Part shown: piece after piece, positions 13,199-29,000 of the stretch
Numbering within the stretch: position 1 is the first letter of the stretch
Layout of the letters: each line of letters begins with the position of its first letter
Assembly: GCA_958298945.1 (NCBI GenBank)
Contig: OY282608.1
Span: 73,518,806-73,582,805 of the forward strand
Direction of reading: 5' to 3'
Source of the DNA: Atherix ibis
Taxonomy: Eukaryota > Arthropoda > Insecta > Diptera > Athericidae
Length of the DNA: 64,000 bases
Position numbers and translations under genes: made by a program
Notes under the pieces: generated by a model
What the model was told of the DNA's origin: nothing
What the model saw: the letters and a program-made list of their open reading frames with translations, nothing else
The model's database searches: none

Positions 13199-16100
13199 CC
13201 ATCAAACCAAACAAACCAACAAACCAACAAACTAAAAAAATAACAAACCAACAAACCAACAAACCAACTAGCCAACAAACCAACAAACCAACAAACCAAC
13301 AAACCAACAAACCAACAAACAAATAAACCAACAAACCAACAAGCCAACAAACCAACAAACCGACAAAAAGTAAACCAACAAACCAAAACCCAACAAACCA
13401 ACAAACCAACAAGCCAACAAACGAACAAACCAACAAACCAACAAACCAACAAACCAACAAACCAACAAACAAACAAACCAACAAACCAACAAACCAACAA
13501 ACCAACAAACCAATAAACCAACAAACCAACAAACCAACAAACCAACAAACCAATAAACCAACAAACCAACAAACCAACAAACCGACAAACAAAAAAACCA
13601 AAAAGCCAACAAACGAACAAACCAACAAACAAATAAGCCAACAAACGAACCAATCAACAAACCAACAAACCAACAAACCAACAAACCAACAAACCAATAA
13701 ACCAACAAACCAACAAACCAACAAACCAACAAACCAACAAACCATCAAAACATCAAACCAACAAACCAACAATCCAACAAATCAGCAAACCAACAAACCA
13801 ACAAACCAAAAAACCAAAAAACCAACAAACCAACAAACCAACAAACCAACAAACCAACAAACCAACAAACCAACAAACCAACAAACTAAGAAACCAACAA
13901 TCCAACAAATCAACCAACCAATAAACAAACAAACAAACAAACCAACAAACCAACAAAACAACAAACCAACAAACCAACAAACCAACAAACCAACAAACCA
14001 ACAAACCAAAAAACCAACAAACCAACAAACCAACAAACCAACAAACCAATAAACCAACAAACCAACAAACCAATAAACCAACAAACAAATAAACCAACAA
14101 ACCTCTAAACCAACAAACCAACAAACCAACAAACAAATAAACCAACAAACCAACAAGCCAATATACCAACAAACAAATAAACCAACAAACCAACAAACCA
14201 TTAAACCAACAAACCAACAAACCGACAACCCAACAAACCAACAAACCAACAAACCAACAAACCGACAAACCAACAAACGAATAAACCAGCAAACGAACAA
14301 ACCAACCAACCAACAAACCAACAAGCCAACAAACCAACAAGCCAGCAAACGAACAAACCAACAAACCAACAAGCCAACAAACCAACAAACCAACAAACCA
14401 ACAAACCAACAAACCAAAAAACCTACAAACCAACAAACCAACAAGCCAAAAAGCCAACAAACCCACAAACCAACAAACCAACAAACCAACAAGCCAACAA
14501 ACGAACAAACCAACAAACAAACAAACCAACAAACCAACAAACCAACAAACCAAAAAACCAACAAACCAAGAAACCAACAAACCAACAAACCAAGTAACCA
14601 ACAAGCCAACAAGGCAACAAACCAACAAGCCAACAAACCAACAAGCCAACAAACGAACAAACCAACAAACCAGCAAACCAACAAACTAAGAAACCAACAA
14701 TCCAACAAATCAACAAACCAATAAACAAACAAACAAACACACCAACAAACCAACAAACCAACAAACCAACAAACCAACAAACCAACAAACCAACAAACCA
14801 ACAAACCAACAAACCAAAAAACCAACAAACCAACAAACCGACAACCCAACAAACCAACAAACCAACAAACCAACAAACCGACAAACCAACAAACGAACAA
14901 ACCAACAAACGAACAAACCAACCAACCAACAAACCAACAAGCCAACAAACCAACAAGCCAACAAACGAAAAAACCAACAAACCAACAAGCCAACAAACCA
15001 ACAAACCAACAAACCAACAAGCCAACAAGCCAACAAACCAACAAACCAAGAAACCAACAAACCAACAAACCAACAAACAAACAAACCAACAAACCAACAA
15101 ACCAAGAAACCAAAAAAGCAATAAACCAACAAACCAACAAATTAACAAACCAACAAACCAACAAACCAACAAACCAATAAACCAACAAACCAACAAACCA
15201 ATAAACCAACAAACAAATAAACCAACAAACCTCTAAACCAACAAACCAACAAACCAACAAACAAATAAACCAACAAACCAACAAGCCAACAAACCAACAA
15301 ACAAATAAACCAACAAACCAACAAACCATTAAACCAACAAACCAACAAACCGACAACCCAACAAACCAACAAACCAACAAACCAACAAACCGACAAACCA
15401 ACAAACGAACAAACTAACAAACGAACAAACCAACCAACCAACAAACCAACAAGCCAACAAACCAACAAGCCAACAAACGAACAAACCAACAAACCAACAA
15501 GCCAACAAACCAACAAACCAACAAACCAACAAACCAACAAGCCAACAAGCCAACAAACCAACAAACCAAGAAACCGACAAACCAACAAACGAACAAACCA
15601 ACAAACGAACAAACCAACCAACCAACAAACCAACAAGCCAACAAACCAACAAGCCAACAAGCCAACAAACCAACAAACCAAGAAACCAACAAACCAACAA
15701 ACCAACAAACCAACAAACCAACAAACCAACAAACCAACAAACCAACAAACCAACAAACCAACAAACAAACAAACCAACAAACCAACAAACCAACAAACCA
15801 AGCAACCAACAAAGCAATAAACCAACAAACCAACAAATTAACAAACCAACAAACCAACAAACCAACAAACCAACAAACCAACAAACCAACAAACAAATAA
15901 ACCAACAAACCAACAAACCAACAAACCAACAAACCAACAAACGAACAAACCAACAAACCAACAAACCAACAAACCAACAAACCAACAAACCAACAAACCA
16001 ACAAACCAACAAACCAACAAACCAACAAACCAACAAACCAACAAAACAACAAACCAACAAGCCAACAAACGAACAAACCAACAAACCAACAAACCAACAA

Positions 16101-16509
16101 ACCAACAAACCAACATACCAACAAATCAGCAAACCAACAAACCAACAAACCAATAAACCAACAAACCAACAAACCAACATACCAACAAATCAGCAAACCA
16201 ACAAACCAACAAGCCAACCAACGAACTAACCAACAAGCCAACAAACTAACAAACCAACAAACTAACAAACTAACAAACCAACAAACCAACAAACCAACAA
16301 ACCAACAACCCAACAAACCAACAAAACAACAAACCAACAAACCAACAAACCAAAAAACCAAAAAACCAACAAACCAACAAACCAACAAACCAACAAACCA
16401 ACAAACCAACAAACCAACAAACCAACAAACCAACAAACCAACAAACCAACAAAGCAACAAACCAACAAACCAAAAAACCAACAAACCAACAACCCAACAA
16501 ACCAACAAA
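13199..16509 (+). repeat. Higher-order block II, copy 3 (3.31 kb, extended)
   Basis: It opens with the junction tag at 13199 and GTAAACC at 13370 (171 bp). CCTCTAAACC lies at 14102 (3500 bp after 10602) and again at 15230. The 64-bp TCAGC pair seen at 5.3 and 8.2 kb is present at 16126 and 16190. This copy therefore combines a type-A head with a long stretch of block-I sequence, so its length differs from the two copies before it. Confidence 0.75.
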
Positions 16510-17580
16510 CCATCAAACCAAACAAACCAACAAACCAACAAACCAAAAAAATAACAAACCAACAAACCAACAAACCAACTAGCCAACAAACCAACAAACC
16601 AACAAACCAACAAACCAACAAACCAACAAACAAATAAACCAACAAACCAACAAGCCAACAAACCAACAAACCGACAAAAAGTAAACCAACAAACCAAAAC
16701 CCAACAAACCAACAAACCAACAAGCCAACAAACGAACAAACCAACAAACCAACAAACCAACAAACCAACAAACAAACAAACCAACAAACCAACAAACCAA
16801 CAAACCAACAAACCAATAAACCAACAAACCAACAAACCAACAAACCAACAAACCAATAAACCAACAAACCAACAAACCAACAAACCGACAAACAAAAAAA
16901 CCAAAAAGCCAACAAACGAACAAACCAACAAACCAACAAACAAATAAGCCAACAAACGAACCAATCAACAAACCAACAAACCAACAAACCAACAAACCAA
17001 CAAACCAACAAACCAACAAACCAACAAACCAACAAACCAACAAACCAACAAACCATCAAAACATCAAACCAACAAACCAACAATCCAACAAATCAGCAAA
17101 CCAACAAGCCAACAAACGAACAAATCAACAAGCCAACAAACCAACAAACCAACAAACCAAGAAACCAACAAACCAACAAACCAACAAACCAACAAACCAA
17201 CAAACAAACAAACCAACAAACCAAGAAACCAGCAAACCAACAAACCAACAAACCAACAAACCAACAAACCAACAAACCAACAAACCAACAAAGCAACAAA
17301 CCAACAAACCAACAAACCAACAAATCAACAACCCGACAAACGAACTAACGAACAAACAAACAAACCAACAAGCCAACAAACCAACAAACTATCAAACCAA
17401 GAAACCATCAAACCAACAAACCAACAAACCAACAAACCAAAAAACCAACAAACCAAGAAACCAACAAACCAACAAACCAACAAACCAAGTAACCAACAAG
17501 CCAACAAGGCAACCAACCAACAAGCCAACAAACCAACAAGCCAACAAACGAACAAACCAACAAACCAACAAACCAACAAA
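16510..17580 (+). repeat. Higher-order block II, copy 4 (truncated)
   Basis: The junction tag is at 16510 and GTAAACC at 16681, again 171 bp apart. A CTATC tag is at 17389. The block runs into the 8.45 kb duplicated region near 17.58 kb, where its right edge is placed approximately. Confidence 0.7.
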
Positions 17581-20500
17581 CTAAGAAACCAACAATCCAA
17601 CAAATCAACAAGCCAATAAACAAACAAACAAACAAACCAACAAACCAACAAACCAACAAACCAACAAACCAACAAACCAACAAACCAACAAACCAACAAA
17701 CCAACAAACCAACAAACCAACAAACCAAAAAACCAACAAACCAACAAACCAACAAACCAACAAACCAATAAACCAACAAACCAACAAACCAATAAACCAA
17801 CAAACAAATAAACCAACAAACAAATAAACCAACAACCCAACAAACCAACAAACAAATAAACCAACAAACCAACAAGCCAACAAACCAACAAACAAATAAA
17901 CCAACAAACCAACAAACCATTAAACCAACAAACCAACAAACCGACAACCCAACAAACCAACAAACCAACAAACTAACAAACCGACAAACCAACAAACCAA
18001 CAAACCAACTAGCCAACAAACAAACAAACCAACAAACGAACAAACCAACAAGCCAACAAGCCAACAAACCAACAAACCAACAAACCAACAAACCAACAAA
18101 CTAAAAAACCAACAAACCAACAAACCAACAAGCCAACAAACCATTAACCAACAAACCAACAAACCAACAAACCAACAAACAAATAAACCAGCAAACCAAC
18201 AAACCAACAAACTAACAAACCAACAAACCGACAACCCAACAAACCAACAAACCAACAAACCAACAAACCGAAAAACCAACAAACCAATACACCAACAAGC
18301 CAACAAACGAACAAACCAACAAACGAACAAACCAACAAGCCAACAAACCAACAAACCAACAAACCAACAAACCAACAAACCAACAAACCAACAAACTAAC
18401 AAACCAACAAACCAACAAACCAACAAACCAACAAACCAACAAACAAACAAACCAACAAGCCAACAAACGAACAAACGAACAAACCAACAAACCAACAAAC
18501 CAACAAACAAACAAACCAAGTAACCAACAAACCAACAAACCAACAAGCCAACAACCCAACAAACCAACAAACCATTAAACCAACAAACCAACAAACCAAC
18601 AAACCAACAAACCAACAAACAAATAAAGCAACAAACCAACAAACCAACAAACCAACAAACAAATAAACCAACAAACCAACAAACCAACAAACCAACAAGC
18701 CAACAAACGAACAAAACAACAAACCAACAAACAAACAAACCAACAAACCAACAAACCAACAATCGAATAAACCAACAAACCAACAAACCAAAAACCAACA
18801 AACCAACAAACCAACAAACCAACAATCCAACAAACCAACAAACCAACAAACCAACAAACGAACAAACCAACATACCAACAAACAAACAAGCCAAAAAACG
18901 AACAAACCAACAAACCAACAAACCAACAAACCAATAAACCAACAAACCAACAAACCAACAAACCAACAAACCAACAAACCAACAAACCAACAAACCAACA
19001 AACCAATAAACCAACAAACCAACAAACCAACAAACCAACAAATCAGCAAACCAACAAACCAACAAGCCAACAAACGAACTAACCAACAAGCCAACAAACT
19101 AACAAACCAACAAACTAACAAACCAACAAACCAACAAACCAACAAACCAACAAACCAACAAACCAACAAACCAACAAACCAACAAACCAACAAACCAAAA
19201 AACCAAAAAACCAACAAACCAACAAACCAACAAATCAACAAACCAATAAACCAACAAACCAACAAACCAACAAACCAACAAATCAGCAAACCAACAAACC
19301 AACAAGCCAACAAACGAACTAACCAACAAGCCAACAAACTAACAAACCAACAAACTAACAAACCAACAAACCAACAAACCAACAAACCAACAAACCAACA
19401 AACCAACAAACCAACAAACCAACAAACCAACAAACCAACAAACCAACAAACCAACAAACCAACAAACCAAAAAACCAACAAACCAACAAACCAACAAACC
19501 AATAAACCATCAAACCAACAAACCAACCAACCAAAAAAATAACAAACCAACAAACCAACAAACCAACTAGCCAACAAACCAACAAACCAACAAACCAACA
19601 AACCAACAAACAAATAAACCAACAAACCAACAAGCCAACAAACCAACAAACCAACAAAAAGTAAACCAACAAACCAAAAACCAACAAACCAACAAACCAA
19701 CAAGCCAACAAATCAACAAACCAACAAACCAACAAACCAACAAACCAACAAACAAACAAACCAACAAACCAACAAACCAACAAACCAATAAACCAACAAA
19801 CTAACAAACCAACAAACCAACAAACCAACAAACCAACAAACCAACAAACCAACAAACCAACAAACCAACAAACCGACAAACCAAAAAACCAAAAAGCCAA
19901 CAAACGAACAAACCAACAAACAAACAAGCCAACAAACGAACAAATCAACAAACCAACAAACCAACAAACCAACAAACCAACAAACCAACAAACCAACAAA
20001 CCAACAAACCAACAAACCATCAAAACAACAAACCAACAATCCAACAAATCAGCAAACCAACAAACCAACAAGCCAACAAACGAACAAACCAACAAGCCAA
20101 CAAACCAACAAACCAACAAACCAAGAAACCAACAAACCAACAAACTAACAAACCAACAAACCAACAAACAAACAAACCAACAAACCAAGAAACCAGCAAA
20201 CCAACAAACCAACAAACCAACAAACCAACAAAACAACAAACCAACAAAGCAACAAACCAACAAACCAACAAACCAAGAAACCAACAAACCAACCAATCAA
20301 CAAGCCGACAAACGAACTAACGAACAAACAAACGAACCAACAAGCCAACAAACCAACAAACTAACAAACCAAGAAACCATCAAACCAACAAACCAACAAA
20401 CCAACAAACCAAAAAACCAACAAACCAAGAAACCAACAAACCAACAAACCAACAAACCAAGTAACCAACAAGCCAACAAGGCAACAAACCAACAAGCCAA

Positions 20501-23500
20501 CAAACCAACAAGCCAACAAACGAACAAACCAACAAACCAACAAATTCAGAAACCAACAATCCAACAAATCAATAAACCAATAAACAAACAAACAAACAAA
20601 CCAACAAACCAACAAACCAACAAACCAACAAACCAACAAACCAACAAACCAACAAACCAACAAACCAACAAACCAACAAACCAACAAACCAACAAACCAA
20701 AAAACCAACAAACCAACAAACCAACAAACCAACAAACCAACAAACCAACAAACCAACAAACCAACAAACCAACAAACCAAAAAACCAACAAACCAACAAA
20801 CCAACAAACCAATAAACCAACAAACCGACAAACCCATAAACCAACAAACAAACAAACCAACAAACCTCTAAACCAACAAACCAACAAACAAATAAACCAA
20901 CAAACCAAAAAGCCAACAAACCAACAAACAAATAAACCAACAAACCAACAAACCATTAAACCAACAAACCAACAAACCGACAACCCAACAAACCAACAAA
21001 CTAACAAACCAACAAACCGACAAACCAACAAACCAACAAACCAACTAGCCAACAAACGAACAAACCAACAAACGAACAAACCAACAAGCCAACAAGCCAA
21101 CAAGCCAACAAACCAACAAACCAACAAACCAACAAACCAACAAACCAAAAAACCAACAAACCAACAAACCAACAAACCGACAACCCAACAAACCAACAAA
21201 CCAACAAACCAACAAAACGAAAAACCAACAAACCAACACACCAACAAACCAACAAACGAACAAACCAACAAACGAACAAACCAACAAGCCAACAAACCAA
21301 GACACCAACAAACCAAGAAACCAAAAAACCAACAAACCAACAAACCAACAAACCAACAAACCAACAAACAAACAAATTAACAAACCAACAAACCAAGAAA
21401 CCAACAAACCAACAAACCAACAAACCAACAAACCAACAAACCAACAAACCAACAAACCAACAAACCAACAAACCAACAAACCAACAAACCAACAAACCAA
21501 CAAACCAACAAACTAACAAACCAACAAACCAACAAACCAAGTAATCAACAAACCAACAAGCCAACAAACCAGCAAGCCAACAAACTAACAAACCAACAAG
21601 CCAACAAACGAACAAACCATCAAACCAACAAACCAACAAACCAACAAACCAAGAAACCAACAATCCAACAAACCATTAAACCAATAAACCAACAAACCAA
21701 CAAACCAGCAAAACAACAAACCAACATAACCAACAAACCACAAACGCACAAACGAACAAACCAACAAACAAACAAACCAACAAACGAACAATTCAACAAA
21801 CCAACAAACGAACAAACCAACAAACCAACAAATCAACAAACCTTCAAACAAACAAACCAACAAACCAACAAACAAACAAACCAACAAATCCACAAATCCA
21901 AAAACCAACAAACCAACAAACCAACAAACCAACAAACCAACCAACCAACAAACCAACAAACCAACAAACCAGTAAACCAACAAGCCAACAAACGAACAAA
22001 CCAACAAGCAAGCAAAACAACAAACCAACAAAACAAGAAACCAACAAGCCAACAAATCAACAAACTAACAAACCAACAAACAAACAAACCAACAAACGAA
22101 CAAATCAACAAACGAACAAACCAGCCAACCAACAAACCAACAAGCCAACAAACCAACAAGCCAACAAACGAACCAACCAACAAACCAACAAACCAACAAG
22201 CCAACAAACCAACAAACCAACAAACCAACAAACCAACAAACCAACAAATCAAAAAACCAACAAACCAATAAACCAACAAACCAACAAACAAACAAACCAA
22301 CAAACCAACAAACCAAGAAATCAACAAAGCAATAAACCAACAAACCAACAAATTAACAAACCAACAAACCAACAAACCAACAAACCAACAAACAAATAAA
22401 CCAACAAACCAACAAACCAACAAACCAACAAACCAACAAACCAACAAACGAACAAACCAACAAACCAACAAACCAACAAACCAACAAACCAACAAACCAA
22501 CAAACCAACAAACCAACAAACCAACAAACTAACAAACCAACAAACCAACAAACCAACTAACCAACAAACCAACAAACCATCAAGCCAACAAACGAGCAAA
22601 CCAACAAACCCACAAACAAACAAACCAACAAACCAACAAACCAACAAGCCAACAACCCAACAAACAAACAAACCATTAAACCAACAAACCAACAAACAAA
22701 TAAAGCAACAAACCAACAAGCCAACAAACCAACAAACCAACAAACAAATAAACCAACAAACCAACAAACCAACAAACCAACAAACCAACAAGCCAACAAA
22801 CGAACAAAACAACAAACTAACAAACCAACAAACCAACAAACCAACAAACCAACAATCGAACAAACCAACAAACCAACAAACCAAAAACCAGCAAGCCAAC
22901 AAACGAACAAACCAATAAACCAACAAACCAACAAACCAACAAACCAACAAACCAACAAACCAACAAACCAACAAACCAAAAAACCAACAAGCCAACAAAC
23001 TAACAAACCAACAAACCAACAAACAAACAAGCCATTAAACGAACAAACCAACAAACCAACAAACCAACAAACCAACAAACCAACAAACCAACAAACCAAC
23101 AAACCAACAAACCAACAAACCAACAAACCAACAAACCAACAAACCAACAAACCAATAAACCAACAAACCAACAAATCAGCAAACCAACAAACCAACAAGC
23201 CAACAAACGAACTAACCAACAAGCCAACAAACCAACAAACCAACAAACGAAGAAACCAAGAATCCAACAAACGAACAAACCAACAAACCAACAAACCAAC
23301 AAACCAACAACCAACAAACAAAGAAACCAACAAACCAAGAAACCAACAAACCAACAAACCAACAAACCAACAAACCAATAAACCAACAAACGAACAAACC
23401 AACAAGCCAACAAACGAAGAAACGAATAAACAAACAAATCAACAAACCAACAAATAAACAAACCAAGAAACCATCAAAACAACAAACCAAGAAACCAACA

Positions 23501-26040
23501 AACCAACAAACCAACAAACCAACAAACCAACAAACCAACAAACCCACAAACCAACAAACAAACAAACCAACAAATCAACAAATCAACAAACCAGCAAAGC
23601 AACAAGCCAACAAACCAACAAACAAAGAAACCAACAAACCAACAAACCAACAAACCAACAAACCAACAAACCAACAAACCAACAAACCAACAAACCAACA
23701 AACCAACAAGCCAACAAACGAACAAACCAACAAACAAACAAGCCAACAAACGACCAAGCCAACAAACCAACAAACCAACAAACCAACAAACCAACAAATT
23801 AACAAACCAACAAACCAACAAACCAACAATCGAACAAACCAACAAACCAACAAACCAACAAACCAACAAGCCAACAAACAAACAAACCAACAAACCAACA
23901 AACCAACAAACCAACAAACCAACAAACCAACAAACCAACAAACCAACAAACCAACAAGCCAACAAACGAACGAACCAACAAACCAACAAACCAAAAACCA
24001 ACAAGCCAACAAACGAACAAACCAACAAACCAACAAACCAACAAACCAACAAACTAACAAACCAACAAACCAACAAACCAACAAACCAACAAACCAACAA
24101 ACCAACAAACCAATAAACCAACAAACAAACAAGCCAACAAACGAACAAACCAACAAACCAACAAACCAACAAACCAACAAACCAACAAACCAACAAACCA
24201 ACAAACCAACAAACCAACAAACCAACAAACCAATAAACCAACAAACCAACAAACCAACAAACCAACAAATCAGCAAACCAACAAACAAACAAGCCAACAA
24301 ACGAACTAACCAACAAGCCAACAAATTAACAAACCAACAAACTAACAAACCAACAAACCAACAAACCAACAAACCAACAAACCAACAAACCAACAAACCA
24401 ACAAACCAACAAACCAACAAACCAACAAACCAACAAACCAACAAACCAACAAACAAACAAGCCAACAAACGAACAAACCAACAAACCAACAAACCAACAA
24501 ACCAACAAACCAACAAACCAACAAACCAACAAACCAACAAACCAACAAACCAATAAACCAACAAACCAACAAACCAACAAATCAGCAAACCAACAAACCA
24601 ACAAGCCAACAAACGAACTAACCAACAAGCCAACAAACCAACAAACCAACAAACCAAGAAACCAAGAATCCAACAAACTAACAAACCAACAAACCAACAA
24701 ACCAACAAACCAACAAACCAACAAACAAAGAAACCAACAAACCAACAAACAAAGAAACCAACAAACCAACAAACCAACAAACCAAAAAACCAATAAACCA
24801 ACAAACCAACAAACCGACATGCCAACAAACGAAGAAACGAACAAACAAACAAATCAACAAACCAACAAATAAACAAACCAAGAAACCATCAAAACAACAA
24901 ACCAAGAAACCAGCAAACCAACAAACTAACAAACCAACAAACCAACAAACCAACAAACCAACAAACCAACAAACCAACAAACGAACAAACCAACAAACCA
25001 ACAAACAAACAAGCCAACAAACGAACAAACCAACAAACCAACAAACCAACAAACCAACAAACCAACAAACCAACAAACCAACAAACCAACAAACCAACAA
25101 ACCAACAAACCAATAAACCAACAAACCAACAAACCAACAAACCAACAAATCAGCAAACCAACAAACCAACAAGCCAACAAACGAACTAACCAACAAGCCA
25201 ACAAATTAACAAACCAACAAACTAACAAACTAACAAACCAACAAACCAACAAACCAACAAACCAACAAACCAACAAACCAATAAACCAACAAACCAACAA
25301 ACCAACAAACCAACAAACCAACAAACCAACAAACCAACAAACCAAAAACCAGCAAGCCAACAAACGAACAAACCAGCAAACCAACAAACCAACAAACCAA
25401 CAAACCAACAAACCAACAAACCAACAAGCCAACAAACGAACAAACCAACAAACCAACAAACAAACAAGCCAACAAACGAACAAACCAACAAACCAACAAA
25501 CCAACAAACCAACAAACCAACAAACCAACAAACCAACAAACCAACAAACCAACAAACCAATAAACCAACAAACCAACAAACCAACAAATCAGCAAACCAA
25601 CAAACCAACAAGCCAACAAACGAACTAACCAACAAGCCAACAAACCAACAAACCAACAAACCAAGAAACCAAGAATCCAACAAACGAACAAACCAACAAA
25701 CCAACAAACCAACAAACCAACAAACAAAGAAACCAACAAACCAACAAACAAAGAAACCAACAAACCAACAAACCAACAAACCAACAAACCAATAAACCAA
25801 CAAACCAACAAACCAACATGCCAACAAACGAAGAAACGAACAAACAAACAAATCAACAAACCAACAAATAAACAAACCAAGAAACCATCAAAACAACAAA
25901 CCAAGAAACCAACAAACCAACAAACCAACAAACCAACAAACCAACAAACCAACAAACCCACAAACCAACAAACAAACAAACCAACAAATCAACAAATCAA
26001 CAAACCAGCAAAGCAACAAACCAACAAACCAACAAACCAA
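17581..26040 (+). repeat. 8.45 kb tandem duplication, left copy
   Basis: A long series of rare tags recurs in the same order about 8.45 kb to the right. Pairs read directly are TCAGC at 19043/27531, 19283/27771, 23176/31624, 24270/32726, 24582/33030, 25150/33598 and 25589/34029; GTAAACC at 19661/28117; CCTCT at 20865/29313; AAATAAAC at 23452/31892, 24867/33315 and 25866/34306. Offsets range from 8440 to 8488 and are all multiples of 8. The block contains an internal 240-bp repetition (19043 to 19283). Edges are set where tag matching starts and stops and may be off by about 100 bp. Confidence 0.88.
19043..19330 (+). repeat. 240-bp local duplication inside the 8.45 kb unit
   Basis: The TCAGCAAACC tag and the AAGCC, AACG and AACTAACC units after it occur at 19043 and again 240 bp (30 units) later at 19283. 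The right 8.45 kb copy has the same pair at 27531 and 27771, so this small duplication came before the large one. Confidence 0.78.
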
Positions 26041-29000
26041 CAAACCAACAAACTAAGAAACCAACAATCCAACAAATCAACAAGCCAATAAACAAACAAA
26101 CAAACAAACCAACAAACCAACAAACCAACAAACCAACAAACCAACAAACCAACAAACCAACAAACCAACAAACCAACAAACCAACAAACCAACAAACCAA
26201 CAAACCAAAAAACCAACAAACCAACAAACCAACAAACCAACAAACCAATAAACCAACAAACCAACAAACCAATAAACCAACAAACAAATAAACCAACAAA
26301 CAAATAAACCAACAACCCAACAAACCAACAAACAAATAAACCAACAAACCAACAAGCCAACAAACCAACAAACAAATAAACCAACAAACCAACAAACCAT
26401 TAAACCAACAAACCAACAAACCGACAACCCAACAAACCAACAAACCAACAAACTAACAAACCGACAAACCAACAAACCAACAAACCAACTAGCCAACAAA
26501 CAAACAAACCAACAAACGAACAAACCAACAAGCCAACAAGCCAACAAACCAACAAACCAACAAACCAACAAACCAACAAACTAAAAAACCAACAAACCAA
26601 CAAACCAACAAGCCAACAAACCATTAACCAACAAACCAACAAACCAACAAACCAACAAACAAATAAACCAGCAAACCAACAAACCAACAAACTAACAAAC
26701 CAACAAACCGACAACCCAACAAACCAACAAACCAACAAACCAACAAACCGAAAAACCAACAAACCAATACACCAACAAGCCAACAAACGAACAAACCAAC
26801 AAACGAACAAACCAACAAGCCAACAAACCAACAAACCAACAAACCAACAAACCAACAAACCAACAAACCAACAAACTAACAAACCAACAAACCAACAAAC
26901 CAACAAACCAACAAACCAACAAACAAACAAACCAACAAGCCAACAAACGAACAAACGAACAAACCAACAAACCAACAAACCAACAAACAAACAAACCAAG
27001 TAACCAACAAACCAACAAACCAACAAGCCAACAACCCAACAAACCAACAAACCATTAAACCAACAAACCAACAAACCAACAAACCAACAAACCAACAAAC
27101 AAATAAAGCAACAAACCAACAAACCAACAAACCAACAAACAAATAAACCAACAAACCAACAAACCAACAAACCAACAAGCCAACAAACGAACAAAACAAC
27201 AAACCAACAAACAAACAAACCAACAAACCAACAAACCAACAATCGAATAAACCAACAAACCAACAAACCAAAAACCAACAAACCAACAAACCAACAAACC
27301 AACAATCCAACAAACCAACAAACCAACAAACCAACAAACGAACAAACCAACAAACCAACAAACAAACAAGCCAAAAAACGAACAAACCAACAAACCAACA
27401 AACCAACAAACCAATAAACCAACAAACCAACAAACCAACAAACCAACAAACCAACAAACCAACAAACCAACAAACCAACAAACCAACAAACCAATAAACC
27501 AACAAACCAACAAACCAACAAACCAACAAATCAGCAAACCAACAAACCAACAAGCCAACAAACGAACTAACCAACAAGCCAACAAACTAACAAACCAACA
27601 AACTAACAAACCAACAAACCAACAAACCAACAAACCAACAAACCAACAAACCAACAAACCAACAAACCAACAAACCAACAAACCAAAAAACCAAAAAACC
27701 AACAAACCAACAAACCAACAAATCAACAAACCAATAAACCAACAAACCAACAAACCAACAAACCAACAAATCAGCAAACCAACAAACCAACAAGCCAACA
27801 AACGAACTAACCAACAAGCCAACAAACTAACAAACCAACAAACTAACAAACCAACAAACCAACAAACCAACAAAACAACAAACCAACAAACCAACAAACC
27901 AACAAACCAACAAACCAACAAACCAACAAACCAACAAACCAACAAACCAAAAAACCAACAAACCAACAAACCAACAAACCAACAAACCAAAAAAATAACA
28001 AACCAACAAACCAACAAACCAACTAGCCAACAAACCAACAAACCAACAAACCAACAAACCAACAAACAAATAAACCAACAAACCAACAAGCCAACAAACC
28101 AACAAACCAACAAAAAGTAAACCAACAAACCAAAAACCAACAAACCAACAAACCAACAAGCCAACAAATCAACAAACCAACAAACCAACAAACCAACAAA
28201 CCAACAAACAAACAAACCAACAAACCAACAAACCAACAAACCAATAAACCAACAAACTAACAAACCAACAAACCAACAAACCAACAAACCAACAAACCAA
28301 CAAACCAACAAACCAACAAACCGACAAACCAAAAAACCAAAAAGCCAACAAACGAACAAACCAACAAACAAACAAGCCAACAAACGAACAAATCAACAAA
28401 CCAACAAACCAACAAACCAACAAACCAACAAACCAACAAACCAACAAACCAACAAACCAACAAACCATCAAAACAACAAACCAACAATCCAACAAATCAG
28501 CAAACCAACAAACCAACAAGCCAACAAACGAACAAACCAACAAGCCAACAAACCAACAAACCAACAAACCAAGAAACCAACAAACCAACAAACTAACAAA
28601 CCAACAAACCAACAAACAAACAAACCAACAAACCAAGAAACCAGCAAACCAACAAACCAACAAACCAACAAACCAACAAAACAACAAACCAACAAAGCAA
28701 CAAACCAACAAACCAACAAACCAAGAAACCAACAAACCAACCAATCAACAAGCCGACAAACGAACTAACGAACAAACAAACGAACCAACAAGCCAACAAA
28801 CCAACAAACTAACAAACCAAGAAACCATCAAACCAACAAACCAACAAACCAACAAACCAAAAAACCAACAAACCAAGAAACCAACAAACCAACAAACCAA
28901 CAAACCAAGTAACCAACAAGCCAACAAGGCAACAAACCAACAAGCCAACAAACCAACAAGCCAACAAACGAACAAACCAACAAACCAACAAATTCAGAAA

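Noticed and set aside
8541..16681. The constant 171-bp spacing as a sign of alpha satellite
   Set aside because: It is the distance between two tags within an 8-bp array. The sequence has no similarity to primate alpha satellite; the number is a coincidence.
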